Shown here one piece after another: positions 25,627 through 33,499 of a DNA stretch of 64,000 nt. The notes beneath the pieces were generated by a model. It did no database searches, was not told where the DNA came from, and saw nothing but the letters and a program-made list of their open reading frames with translations. Every line of letters starts with the position of its first letter. Within the stretch, counting starts at the first letter, position 1. The stretch comes from Marinomonas hwangdonensis. GTDB lineage: Bacteria > Pseudomonadota > Gammaproteobacteria > Pseudomonadales > Marinomonadaceae. The stretch lies in contig NZ_RIZG01000002.1 of NCBI RefSeq assembly GCF_003721245.1, forward strand, positions 342,571 to 406,570, read 5' to 3'. A program made the position numbers and the translations under genes.

Positions 25627-26553
25627 ATGAGCATTATTGAAGTTAGGCACTTAAAAACACTGACCGCACTAAGAGAAACAGGAAGCTTAGTCGAAGCCGC
25701 CGAGCGGGTCCACTTAACACAATCCGCCCTCTCTCATCAGCTCAAAGATCTTGAAGAAAAATTGGGCTGCCCACTCTTCATTCGAAAAACCAAACCCGTT
25801 CGATTTACCAGTGCGGGCTTACGCCTATTACAATTGGCTGATGATGTGCTTGTTTCTTTCCGCTCTGCTCAGCGCGACATACAACGCTTTGCAGAAGGTG
25901 AAAGTGGGCGCTTGCATATCGCGATCGAGTGCCACAGCTGCTATGAATGGCTTATGCCCACCATAGACCATTTTCGTGAACACTGGCCCGATGTGGAACT
26001 TGACCTTTCCACCGCTTTTGGTTTTATGCCATTACCCGCTTTGGCTCGTGGAGATTTAGATCTTGTTGTTACGTCTGATCCGCAAGACATTCCCAATATT
26101 GAATACATTCCTTTGTTTCAATACGAGTCTCAGGTGGCTCTTTCTCGACATCACGCTCTGGCTAAAAAAGACTTTTTAACACCCGACGATTTTACTAAAG
26201 AAACTTTGATCACCTACCCCGTTGAGACAGAACGCCTAGATATTTTTAAGCACTTTTTGAATCCAGCCGACGTTTCACCGGCAAAAATACGTCATAGCGA
26301 GCTGACGCTAATGATGATGCAACTGGTCGCAAGTGGTCGTGGTGTATGCTGTTTACCAAACTGGGCGTTAACAGAATACACTAATCGGCAATATGTCATT
26401 ACCAAGTCATTAGGTGAGGAAGGCGTATGGTGTAAGTTGTATCTGGCTATCAGAAAAGATCAGCGAGATAATGCCTACATGGAAGATCTAATCAATACTG
26501 CATCAAAAACCTGCTTTAAAAACCTCAAAGGTATATTGGCGCCTGAGCTGTAA
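25627..26553 (+). CDS. metR: Methionine biosynthesis regulator MetR
   Basis: A 308-residue LysR-type regulator. The N-terminus MSIIEVRHLKTLTALRETGS and VEAAERVHLTQSALSHQLKD is characteristic of MetR, as is IAIECHSCYEWLMPTID in the effector domain and the C-terminal RGVCCLPNWALTEY. MetR uses homocysteine as coactivator to drive metE/metH and related genes. It is codirectional with argF but separated by a terminator. No clear divergent metE is present; the neighbour downstream is a convergent sensor kinase gene. Confidence 0.92.
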   Translation: MSIIEVRHLKTLTALRETGSLVEAAERVHLTQSALSHQLKDLEEKLGCPLFIRKTKPVRFTSAGLRLLQLADDVLVSFRSAQRDIQRFAEGESGRLHIAIECHSCYEWLMPTIDHFREHWPDVELDLSTAFGFMPLPALARGDLDLVVTSDPQDIPNIEYIPLFQYESQVALSRHHALAKKDFLTPDDFTKETLITYPVETERLDIFKHFLNPADVSPAKIRHSELTLMMMQLVASGRGVCCLPNWALTEYTNRQYVITKSLGEEGVWCKLYLAIRKDQRDNAYMEDLINTASKTCFKNLKGILAPEL

Positions 26554-26591
26554 GATTGCGCTAACAAAACATTTTCCAAATCACTAAAGCA

Positions 26592-28106
26592 TCAGGACAA
26601 GGTGTGCTGATGCTGATCACGAGACCAAATCAAACTGAATCTCGCCCCGCCTGAATCACTGGCGTCAATGAGCACGGCACCACCGTGCCAAAAAGCAATC
26701 CGTTGAACAATGGCTAGGCCCAGTCCATAACCCCCTGATGCTCGGGTACGGCTGTTATCCAGCCGCTCAAAAGGAATGAACACCTTATCTCTGTCTTCAA
26801 ACGCGATACCGGGTCCGTCGTCTTCTATGTCTAGCTGCCAGCGCGCATCGTCTTTAGAAAGCGTTATAACCACTTCACTTTCAGCGTATTTTGCTGCATT
26901 TAATACTAGATTTTGTATTGCTCTGCTCAGGTGATGCTCATCTATTAACGCTTGATCGTCGCCCGTTATCGACACGGTTACATGCAAGTGCTGCAGCAAT
27001 AAATGGTTATGATGCAAAATGGTGTTCACCACTGACGCAATGGATGCCTCACTAAAATTAAGAGACAGTGAGCCACTTTCTAATTTCCCATAAGTGAGCA
27101 CTTCATCTACTAGTGTATTCAGCTCTTCAACATCACCTTCTAAGGCCTCTATTGTTTTCGTCACATTGTCATCAACGTCGTCTTTCATGACCTCCAAGCC
27201 AAATCGTAAACGAGCAATCGGTGTTCTTAACTCATGGGAAATAGCGTTTATCATTTCTCGTTGAACATTGAGGAGTCGCTGGATATGCGATGACATAGAA
27301 TCAAATGAATACGCCAATTCTTTTAGCGTACCACTGCTATCTGGCACACCTTTGGGCAAACCACTTCGACCTCGGGCAATTTGCCGAGTTATACTTTCAA
27401 ATGTTTTACGCTTGAAGTCCAGCGACAAAAGCTCACGCCAAATAACCAGCAACATTACCGTGATACTTATGCCCACCGCAGCAACAGCTAAGAGTGTTAA
27501 GGAGAATTCATCATCATGGGTAACAGAAAAGTACACAGGACTGTCCATCTCAGCACTTTTCCAGATAAAGCCCTGTTCGCCATAAGATCGATGAATTAAA
27601 GTCACCCCTAAGGCGGGATTGACGAAGTCAATAGGGTACGCTTTTTCGGATACACAAGGCATGTCACGCAATAACTGCCTCTTTTCTGACGAATCGAGGT
27701 GACTGGAGGCTAAAAACGACGCAATAAGCGATTCGAGTAAGAAAAAATAACTATCCTGAGAGGCGCTACCTATTAAAACAGGGTTATCAGGAGGGCCAAA
27801 AGTAAGCTGATAACTATTATCCGGTAGTTTAAGCCATTTTTTATTAGCAATATAGGAAGAGACAGTGGCGAGCGGTAGAGGCTCAGTGATTATTCGTTGC
27901 CAAGACAAGCGGGAATCTGCAACGGTTTCACTGGCTTGTGTTAGTAGAAGAGCAGCACTGAAATTCGCATCCACACAGAGCAGTCTTTCCACTCTCATTT
28001 CACCAAAGCGAATTTGCGCAAATGTCATAACGATGTAACAACTCACGACGACTACGACACCCCCTAAAATGAGGTGCCGATACAAGCGCCAAACATCGCC
28101 GTTCAT
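26592..28106 (-). CDS. Sensor histidine kinase, RstB-like
   Basis: A 504-residue inner-membrane kinase. TM1 is about residues 12-30 and TM2 about 202-224, enclosing a periplasmic domain of about 170 residues; a HAMP-like linker follows, then HisKA with phosphorylated His291 in NAISHELRTPIARL and HATPase_c with NLVLNAAKYAE, DDGPGIA, and GYGLGLAIVQ. It is encoded six bases after the response regulator and so forms a pair with it. The regulator is RstA-like, which suggests RstB, but the periplasmic domain is longer than in E. coli RstB, so the signal may differ. Confidence 0.88.
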   Translation of the reverse strand: MNGDVWRLYRHLILGGVVVVVSCYIVMTFAQIRFGEMRVERLLCVDANFSAALLLTQASETVADSRLSWQRIITEPLPLATVSSYIANKKWLKLPDNSYQLTFGPPDNPVLIGSASQDSYFFLLESLIASFLASSHLDSSEKRQLLRDMPCVSEKAYPIDFVNPALGVTLIHRSYGEQGFIWKSAEMDSPVYFSVTHDDEFSLTLLAVAAVGISITVMLLVIWRELLSLDFKRKTFESITRQIARGRSGLPKGVPDSSGTLKELAYSFDSMSSHIQRLLNVQREMINAISHELRTPIARLRFGLEVMKDDVDDNVTKTIEALEGDVEELNTLVDEVLTYGKLESGSLSLNFSEASIASVVNTILHHNHLLLQHLHVTVSITGDDQALIDEHHLSRAIQNLVLNAAKYAESEVVITLSKDDARWQLDIEDDGPGIAFEDRDKVFIPFERLDNSRTRASGGYGLGLAIVQRIAFWHGGAVLIDASDSGGARFSLIWSRDQHQHTLS

Positions 28107-28112
28107 TTGCTA

Positions 28113-28829
28113 TTAAACTTCTTTAACGAACAAGTAACCTTTACTTCGTATGGTTTTTATTCGTCGAGGATGAATGGGATCGTCACCAATTTTAGAACGT
28201 ATGCGAGAAATCCTAACGTCAACCGAGCGATCTTGACCGTCATATTCAATACCACGAAGCTCACTGAAGATTTCCTCGCGGCTTAAGATACGCCCTGCAT
28301 TACTTGCTAGCAGCCATAAAAGATCAAATTCCGCACTGGTCAACTCTAATTCATCTTCCTTTAGCCAAGCCTCACGACGAGAATTGTCTATTTTTAACGG
28401 ACCAAAAACAATGTTTTGATCTTCTTTTGGCAATTCAAAAGAGATCTCTGCACTTTGGCTGCTCCGACGCAATAAGGATTGGATACGTGCTAGCAACACC
28501 CTAGGCTTTGCGGGTTTAGCAACATAATCATCCGCCCCAATTTCAAGACCAAGAATCTGATCTACGTCATCGCCTCGGGCTGTTAACATTAAAATAGGAC
28601 CAGTATATTCATGACGCACACTGCGACATACCGTAAAGCCATCGGCGCCAGGCAGCATTAGATCTAAAATCACCAAAGAGGGCTGCTCGGCAATAATACG
28701 CGATATCGCATTTCGACCATCAGGCTCAATGGCCACATTTAGACCATTTTTTTGTAAATACTCTTGGGTCAACAAAGCGAGACGCTCATCGTCCTCAACA
28801 ATCAAAATGGTATTTTTTTCCAGACTCAC
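28113..28829 (-). CDS. OmpR-family response regulator, RstA-like
   Basis: A 238-residue response regulator. The receiver has acidic pocket EDD (12-14), phosphoacceptor Asp56 in LVILDLMLPGADG, and the TAR/K pair (LMLTARGDD, DYVAKPAKP). The winged-helix effector contains ELRGIEYDGQDRSVDVRISR and IRSKGYLFV, very close to the RstA sequence of E. coli. It is the first gene of a pair with the sensor kinase. Regulated genes are not visible in the window. Confidence 0.9.
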   Translation of the reverse strand: MSLEKNTILIVEDDERLALLTQEYLQKNGLNVAIEPDGRNAISRIIAEQPSLVILDLMLPGADGFTVCRSVRHEYTGPILMLTARGDDVDQILGLEIGADDYVAKPAKPRVLLARIQSLLRRSSQSAEISFELPKEDQNIVFGPLKIDNSRREAWLKEDELELTSAEFDLLWLLASNAGRILSREEIFSELRGIEYDGQDRSVDVRISRIRSKIGDDPIHPRRIKTIRSKGYLFVKEV

Positions 28830-28872
28830 AGATGTTCCTTATTCAGTGCAGGTAACCTTTATTGATGAGTAA

Positions 28873-29349
28873 TTAATTCGATGATGACCCGTTCGATAAC
28901 AACGCACGAATGTTACTTACTCGCTCACGATTGACACCAAAATCATAATAACCAACGCGCGAAGCCGAGCGAAAATGCACAATACTGTCGCCTTCTGGCA
29001 GATAAAATTCAACATCATCAATAAAACCGATCAGACGACTTTTCACTTTAAAGTGAACATAACCTAGCTCACTGGTGACAAGACGCGCCTTCATATCAGA
29101 GTGATTTAACATACTTGATTCAATGAGTAGTTGCGTTGCTTTGCGCTCGCCAGTGTAGATGATAGGGTCAGCATAATGTACCTCATCATCACTAGACGCT
29201 TGACTAGATACACAGTTTGGAGCCGTTGGGCAGGACTTTAAGACACCCTCCGTGATGCCAAGGTCTTCCGGCATTTTACTGCTTACTTTGACGTAAACAA
29301 AAAAAACCACGACCAAAATAACCAACAATGCAAACATCCAGCGCCCCAT
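28873..29349 (-). CDS. DUF1499 domain membrane-anchored protein
   Basis: A 158-residue protein with a single N-terminal membrane anchor (residues 4-22, WMFALLVILVVVFFVYVKV) and a periplasmic domain carrying the DUF1499 signature: CPTAPNCVSSQASS, then HVKVKSRL-like YVHFKVKSRLIGFIDDVEFYL and a C-terminal FRSASRVGYYDFGVNRERV. Function is unknown in the family. It is located just downstream of rluB on the same strand, with a 29-base gap. Confidence 0.83.
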   Translation of the reverse strand: MGRWMFALLVILVVVFFVYVKVSSKMPEDLGITEGVLKSCPTAPNCVSSQASSDDEVHYADPIIYTGERKATQLLIESSMLNHSDMKARLVTSELGYVHFKVKSRLIGFIDDVEFYLPEGDSIVHFRSASRVGYYDFGVNRERVSNIRALLSNGSSSN

Positions 29350-29378
29350 GCTCTTACTACTCCAAACTGTATTGTATT

Positions 29379-30284
29379 TTAACGAAAGGATCTTTTACCC
29401 GGTTTCTTGGGCTTAAATTCTTGCTTATCGCTGCTCTGCCAATCAAAACCTTTCGCCGCACCACCACGGCGAGCGCCGCCTGCTGTGGCTTTATTTTTAT
29501 GGCGTTTCAGTTCAAGCTTTTGTTGCTGAGTTTTAGGTTTTAGCTCAGATAGCTTCAAATCCACCATAGAACACAGAGAGTTTACTTCTGTTTCTTCCAT
29601 CTCTACCCAACGACCGACTTTGGCTTTCGACGGCAAAAATACAGGGCCAAAACGAACGCGTTTCAAGCGATTCACTTTCACACCTTGTGATTCCCACAAA
29701 CGACGAACCTCACGGTTACGACCTTCCATCAAACAGACATAGAACCAACGGTTAATACCTTCACCACCGCCGTCAACAATGTCAGTAAATTTCGCGACAC
29801 CGTCGTCTAATATAATGCCTTTCTTCAAAGCCGCTAAGTTCTCTTCTTTCACCTCACCCATAACCCGAACAAGATACTCGCGATCTATTTCCGTCGATGG
29901 GTGCATTAAACGGTTTGCCAGCTCACCATCTGTGGTGAACAACAAAAGACCAGATGTATTGATGTCGAGACGCCCTACCGCAATCCAGCGCTCACCACGT
30001 AATTTGGGTAATTTATCAAATACGGTAGGTCGACCTTCAGGGTCTTTGCGAGTACAGACTTCGCCTTCTGGCTTGTTGTAGATGATCACTCGACGGTTTT
30101 CACCGGCTTCGGTCGCTACGATCTCGTAGCCATCAATCGTAATCGTATCCTTAGTGCTGACGCGATCGCCTAATGTAGCAACCACACCATTAACCAATAC
30201 ACGACCCTCACGAATACGAGTCTCCATCTCACGACGTGAACCCTGACCTGCTCTTGCTAATACTTTTTGTAACTTTTCGTCCAT
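29379..30284 (-). CDS. rluB: 23S rRNA pseudouridine(2605) synthase RluB
   Basis: A 301-residue enzyme that modifies U2605 of 23S rRNA. It has an N-terminal S4 RNA-binding domain ([20 protein letters not shown]), then the catalytic motif [20 protein letters not shown], whose Asp is the nucleophile, and [15 protein letters not shown]; the C-terminal tail is long, basic and low-complexity, as in RluB. The start is the ATG at 30284 (MDEKLQKVL), although the frame extends to 30317. In Pseudomonas relatives scpA-scpB precede rluB; here the upstream gene is yciO instead. Confidence 0.9.
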   Translation of the reverse strand: MDEKLQKVLARAGQGSRREMETRIREGRVLVNGVVATLGDRVSTKDTITIDGYEIVATEAGENRRVIIYNKPEGEVCTRKDPEGRPTVFDKLPKLRGERWIAVGRLDINTSGLLLFTTDGELANRLMHPSTEIDREYLVRVMGEVKEENLAALKKGIILDDGVAKFTDIVDGGGEGINRWFYVCLMEGRNREVRRLWESQGVKVNRLKRVRFGPVFLPSKAKVGRWVEMEETEVNSLCSMVDLKLSELKPKTQQQKLELKRHKNKATAGGARRGGAAKGFDWQSSDKQEFKPKKPGKRSFR

Positions 30285-30433
30285 TACGAACCTCTTAGAG
30301 GGAATGCTTCTCAGCAACCCAGTTTTGATAATATTAATTGACTATTTTATGCGCATTTAGCGTTCATTTTTTCATCACTGTCGCGCATTATAAGCCAGAG
30401 ACCATCGGCCTTGACAGCTGAAAATTCAATAAT

Positions 30434-31066
30434 TTACTCAAACGGTTTAGGGTCACCCGCCCCAACACGAACGATTTCGATACTATCGGCATCCATTTTC
30501 ACCACAGTGGTCGGCTCCATCCCACAAAACCCCCCATCAATAACTAAATCCAAAGCGTGTTGCAAGGTGTCACGAATATCATAAGGGTCCATCATGGGGT
30601 CTGTTTCGCCAGGCAAAATCAGTGACACACTCATGATAGGTTCGCCCAGTTCAGCCAATAAAGCCGATACGATTGGACTGTTTGGAATGCGAACGCCGAT
30701 GGTTTTTCGCTTTGGATGAAGTAGACGTCGAGGCACTTCAGAGGTGGCATTAAAAATAAAAGTATAAGGCCCTGGTGTATTATTTTTAAGCAAACGATAC
30801 AAGCGGTTATCGAACCTCGCATAGGTTGAAATTTCCGACAAATCTTTGCACACCAAAGTAAAGTTATGTTTATCGTCTAGACGACGGATAGCGCGAATCC
30901 GATCCAGCGCGGTTTTATCACCAAGGTGACAACCAAGCGAATAACCACAATCCGTTGGATAGGCAATGACGCCCCCGTTTCGAATTACCTCAGCGGCCTG
31001 TTTGATCAATCTTGCTTGGGGGTTTTCGGGGTGTATCTGAAAAAATTGGCTCAACCTATTCTCCAT
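30434..31066 (-). CDS. yciO: YciO family Sua5/YrdC-domain protein
   Basis: A 210-residue protein of the threonylcarbamoyl-AMP synthase fold: GGVIAYPTDCGYSLGCHLGD, KHNFTLVCKDLSEIS, GPYTFIFNATSEVPRRLLHPKRKTIGVRIP. These features match YciO, a paralogue of TsaC whose biological role is not settled, better than TsaC itself. It follows the PHP-domain RNase gene (96-base gap) and precedes rluB, a common gene neighbourhood. Start ATG at 31066. Confidence 0.88.
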   Translation of the reverse strand: MENRLSQFFQIHPENPQARLIKQAAEVIRNGGVIAYPTDCGYSLGCHLGDKTALDRIRAIRRLDDKHNFTLVCKDLSEISTYARFDNRLYRLLKNNTPGPYTFIFNATSEVPRRLLHPKRKTIGVRIPNSPIVSALLAELGEPIMSVSLILPGETDPMMDPYDIRDTLQHALDLVIDGGFCGMEPTTVVKMDADSIEIVRVGAGDPKPFE

Positions 31067-31161
31067 TTCTAAACGTATTTAACGGGCTGTGTGTATTAAA
31101 TGGACTATGTGCATCAAGGGTAGTTTTGTATTATAACACGCTAATAAAGATACGCCTTGAG

Positions 31162-32013
31162 TTATGGCCAGTTCTGCCATATCAAATCAAGGTGACTTTC
31201 CTGTATCTGAGTAAATTTTCCCACCTGCATCCATGGTCCAAATGGCCCATGATAGTCACTGCCGACGGAGGCTTTTAGAGAAAATTCTTTTGATAAACGC
31301 TCTAACAAACGGACACTGTCAGGGCGCTCGTTACCAGAAACCACTTCGATACCTGTTCCTCCCCATTTTTTAAAATCACTTAGCAGACGCTTTAACTTCG
31401 TCACTGTAAGGGGGTAACGTTTGGGATGCGCTAAAATCAACTCCATTCCTTGACCAGATAACGCGGTCAATACTTCTTCTAACTCTGGCCAAACATCGCG
31501 CAACTGCCCTAATCTTTTGTTACCTAAATAACGATCAAAAGCTTTATTGGCGTCTTTTACTAACCCTTTATTAACCAATAAGCTGGCAAAATGCGGTCGC
31601 CCAAGCTGACTGTCTCCCGCCAAGGCAATGGCTTCATCAAATAAGTCCGGCAAACCTTGTTTAATCAGTAAGTCGGCAATACGGCGCGCTCGGTCGAGAC
31701 GAATCGTTTGATTCTGTGTGACTACCTCAAGCAAGGCAGGATTGTTTAGATCGAAATTCAACGCGACCATGTGCAGAGGAATACCGTTCCATTGCGTCGA
31801 CAATTCAACACCATTAATAAAACTTAAGTTATGCTCAGCGGCACGTACTTGAGCTTCGACAATGCCATCGAGGCTGTCATGATCCGTCAGCGCAAACAAA
31901 GAGACGCCCTGCTCCACCGCGAGATCGACTAACTCCGTTGGCGTAAGCTGTCCATCAGAGCGAGTAGAATGTGAGTGCAAATCGACTTTTCGATAACGTT
32001 CGGATTCAGGCAT
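31162..32013 (-). CDS. rnm: PHP-domain 5'-3' exoribonuclease RNase AM (YciV/TrpH)
   Basis: A 283-residue PHP-domain phosphoesterase. Metal-binding motifs: VDLHSHSTRSDGQLTP (near residue 10), ALTDHDSLDGI, INGVELSTQWNG, ILAHPKRYPL and the C-terminal GSDYHGPF. In E. coli the homologue matures the 5' ends of 5S/23S rRNA and degrades small RNAs. It is the first gene of an rnm-yciO-rluB series and divergent from yciI. Confidence 0.9.
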   Translation of the reverse strand: MPESERYRKVDLHSHSTRSDGQLTPTELVDLAVEQGVSLFALTDHDSLDGIVEAQVRAAEHNLSFINGVELSTQWNGIPLHMVALNFDLNNPALLEVVTQNQTIRLDRARRIADLLIKQGLPDLFDEAIALAGDSQLGRPHFASLLVNKGLVKDANKAFDRYLGNKRLGQLRDVWPELEEVLTALSGQGMELILAHPKRYPLTVTKLKRLLSDFKKWGGTGIEVVSGNERPDSVRLLERLSKEFSLKASVGSDYHGPFGPWMQVGKFTQIQESHLDLIWQNWP

Positions 32014-32079
32014 GAAGTCTATGTTCTTTTAAAGTAATGATGAGTAGAGTAACAACAGCATACATAAGTTGGTTTTTTT

Positions 32080-32151
32080 ATGAAATTACTATTCGACTTT
32101 CTTGTAAGTCCTTATTATGGGCTTGTTTTACATTTTTCTGCTATTTATTAG
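32080..32151 (+). other. Short frame [14 protein letters not shown]..., possible yciB remnant
   Basis: A 23-codon frame begins ATG AAA TTA CTA TTC GAC TTT and stops at 32151. The first eight residues, MKLLFDFL, resemble the N-terminus of the septation protein YciB, which commonly sits in exactly this place (between the PHP gene and yciI). After that the similarity ends. It could be the stub of a deleted gene or chance. Confidence 0.25.
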
Positions 32152-32236
32152 CCCTGTTACGTTAAAACAGACATCTACAAATACACCGCCGTTGTCGGCA
32201 AAAAAACCTTATTGCAATTATAAAAAGGAAACAAAC

Positions 32237-32542
32237 ATGTTGTACTCAATTATTGGTGAAGATGTGCCTAACAGTCTGAACGATCGACTTGAAGCAAGAC
32301 CTGCTCATCTGGCACGCTTGGAAGTGTTGCACAACGAGGGCCGTTTGGTCCTAGCTGGTCCCAATCCATCGATAGACTCAGACAATCCTGGAAATGCGGG
32401 CTTTTCTGGCAGTGTGGTAGTGGCAGAGTTCGCAACATTAGAAGACGCTCAAACCTGGGCCGACGCAGATCCTTATGTGGACGCTGGCGTATACCAAAAA
32501 GTGACCGTAAAACCTTTTAAACAAGTGTTCCCAAAGATTTAA
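32237..32542 (+). CDS. yciI: YciI family protein
   Basis: A 101-residue small ferredoxin-like-fold protein. [44 protein letters not shown] and the tail [17 protein letters not shown] carry the putative catalytic His-Asp pair of the family. The start is ATG at 32237 with an AAGGAAA site upstream; the frame is open back to 32117 but those residues are not family-like. The biochemical role is unknown. It is divergent from the PHP RNase gene, as in relatives. Confidence 0.88.
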   Translation: MLYSIIGEDVPNSLNDRLEARPAHLARLEVLHNEGRLVLAGPNPSIDSDNPGNAGFSGSVVVAEFATLEDAQTWADADPYVDAGVYQKVTVKPFKQVFPKI

Positions 32543-32557
32543 AATACGAAACACTTT

Positions 32558-32607
32558 CCAGCCGCCTTTTATCTCCCCAAAGACAAGGAGGAAAAAAAGG
32601 CGGTTGG
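32558..32607. terminator. Long hairpin between yciI and the SelW-like gene
   Basis: CCAGCCGCCTTTT (32558-32570) pairs with AAAAGGCGGTTGG (32595-32607) with one G-T mismatch, with an inner CTCC/GGAG stem. It lies between two convergent stops. The internal T/A runs resemble a bidirectional terminator, though the loop is long. Confidence 0.55.
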
Positions 32608-32614
32608 AGGCAAT

Positions 32615-32890
32615 CTATGTATCTGAATGCCCTAGGTTCCGCTCTGGATCAATCACATCACGCATTCTTTGTTTTAATACCTTTGCTTCTGGAAAACCCG
32701 CTTCGGCCTTGCGACACCAAATCTCTGTGCCATTGACTCGAACTTTAAAAATACCACCCTGGGTTGGTAACAAGGTCACACTTTTAATATCACCGTCAAA
32801 TGTAGTAAGTAGCTCCTGAGAGAGCCAGGCTGCGCGCAACATCCAACGACATAAGGTACAATATTCAATTTCTACGGCTGCAGTTCGCAT
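32615..32890 (-). CDS. SelT/SelW/SelH family redox protein (Rdx type)
   Basis: A 91-residue thioredoxin-fold-like protein. The redox motif is EYCTLCRWMLRAAWLSQELL; the CTLC corresponds to the CxxU/CxxC site of selenoprotein W. TQGGIFKVRVNGTEIW and EAKVLKQRMRDVIDPERNLGH complete the Rdx domain. Bacterial members use Cys in place of selenocysteine, as here. The start is the ATG at 32890 (MRTAAVEIEYCTLC), where homologues begin; the frame is open upstream to 32998 over the ppiA start. It is divergent from ppiA. Confidence 0.87.
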   Translation of the reverse strand: MRTAAVEIEYCTLCRWMLRAAWLSQELLTTFDGDIKSVTLLPTQGGIFKVRVNGTEIWCRKAEAGFPEAKVLKQRMRDVIDPERNLGHSDT

Positions 32891-32947
32891 TTGCTTTCTC
32901 TCCGCTACAATAACGTTCGTGTTACATTTATTAAGGAATCTTCTTTC

Positions 32948-33499
32948 ATGCGCAAATCTATCATTACTAGTCTGGTTCTTCTCGCTTTTTGTTCGCATTT
33001 ACATGCGATAGAAGTCGACATTGTTACTAATCAAGGAACTTTTCGAGTTGATCTAGACGACGAAGCTGCGCCTAAAACGGTCGCGAATTTTTTACGCTAT
33101 GTCGACGAAGGCTTCTATGAAAACACCATTTTTCACCGTGTTATTCGAGGCTTCATGGTGCAAGGTGGCGGCTTCACTGAAGATTTAGCGCGCAAAACGA
33201 CACACCAAGCGGTGGCTTACGAAGGGGACAATGGTTTAGCCAACAATCGCGGTACTTTGGCCATGGCTCGTACGCAAAGCCCAAACAGTGCGACATCACA
33301 ATTCTTTATCAACCATGTCGACAATGCCTTCTTAAATCACGGTGTTCGTGGCGGTGCAGGCTACACAGTGTTTGGTAAAGTGATTAGCGGTATGGAGGTT
33401 GTTGACGCTATTGCCGCTGTGTCTACTTCCAATGTTGGGCCTTACCAGAACGTCCCTACTACGCCCGTTACGATTGAGAGTGTTGTCCGTGTTGACTAG
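32948..33499 (+). CDS. ppiA: Periplasmic peptidyl-prolyl cis-trans isomerase (cyclophilin)
   Basis: A 183-residue cyclophilin. A signal peptide (MRKSIITSLVLLAFCSHLHA, cleavage after A20) directs it to the periplasm. Active-site segments: FHRVIRGFMVQGGGF, MARTQSPNSATSQFFINH and GYTVFGKVISGMEVV. The start at 32948 is preferred over 32891 because it gives the signal peptide. It overlaps the start of mnmC by 11 bases, so both are likely in one transcript. The symbol ppiA is by similarity to the E. coli periplasmic enzyme; other cyclophilins may exist. Confidence 0.9.
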   Translation: MRKSIITSLVLLAFCSHLHAIEVDIVTNQGTFRVDLDDEAAPKTVANFLRYVDEGFYENTIFHRVIRGFMVQGGGFTEDLARKTTHQAVAYEGDNGLANNRGTLAMARTQSPNSATSQFFINHVDNAFLNHGVRGGAGYTVFGKVISGMEVVDAIAAVSTSNVGPYQNVPTTPVTIESVVRVD

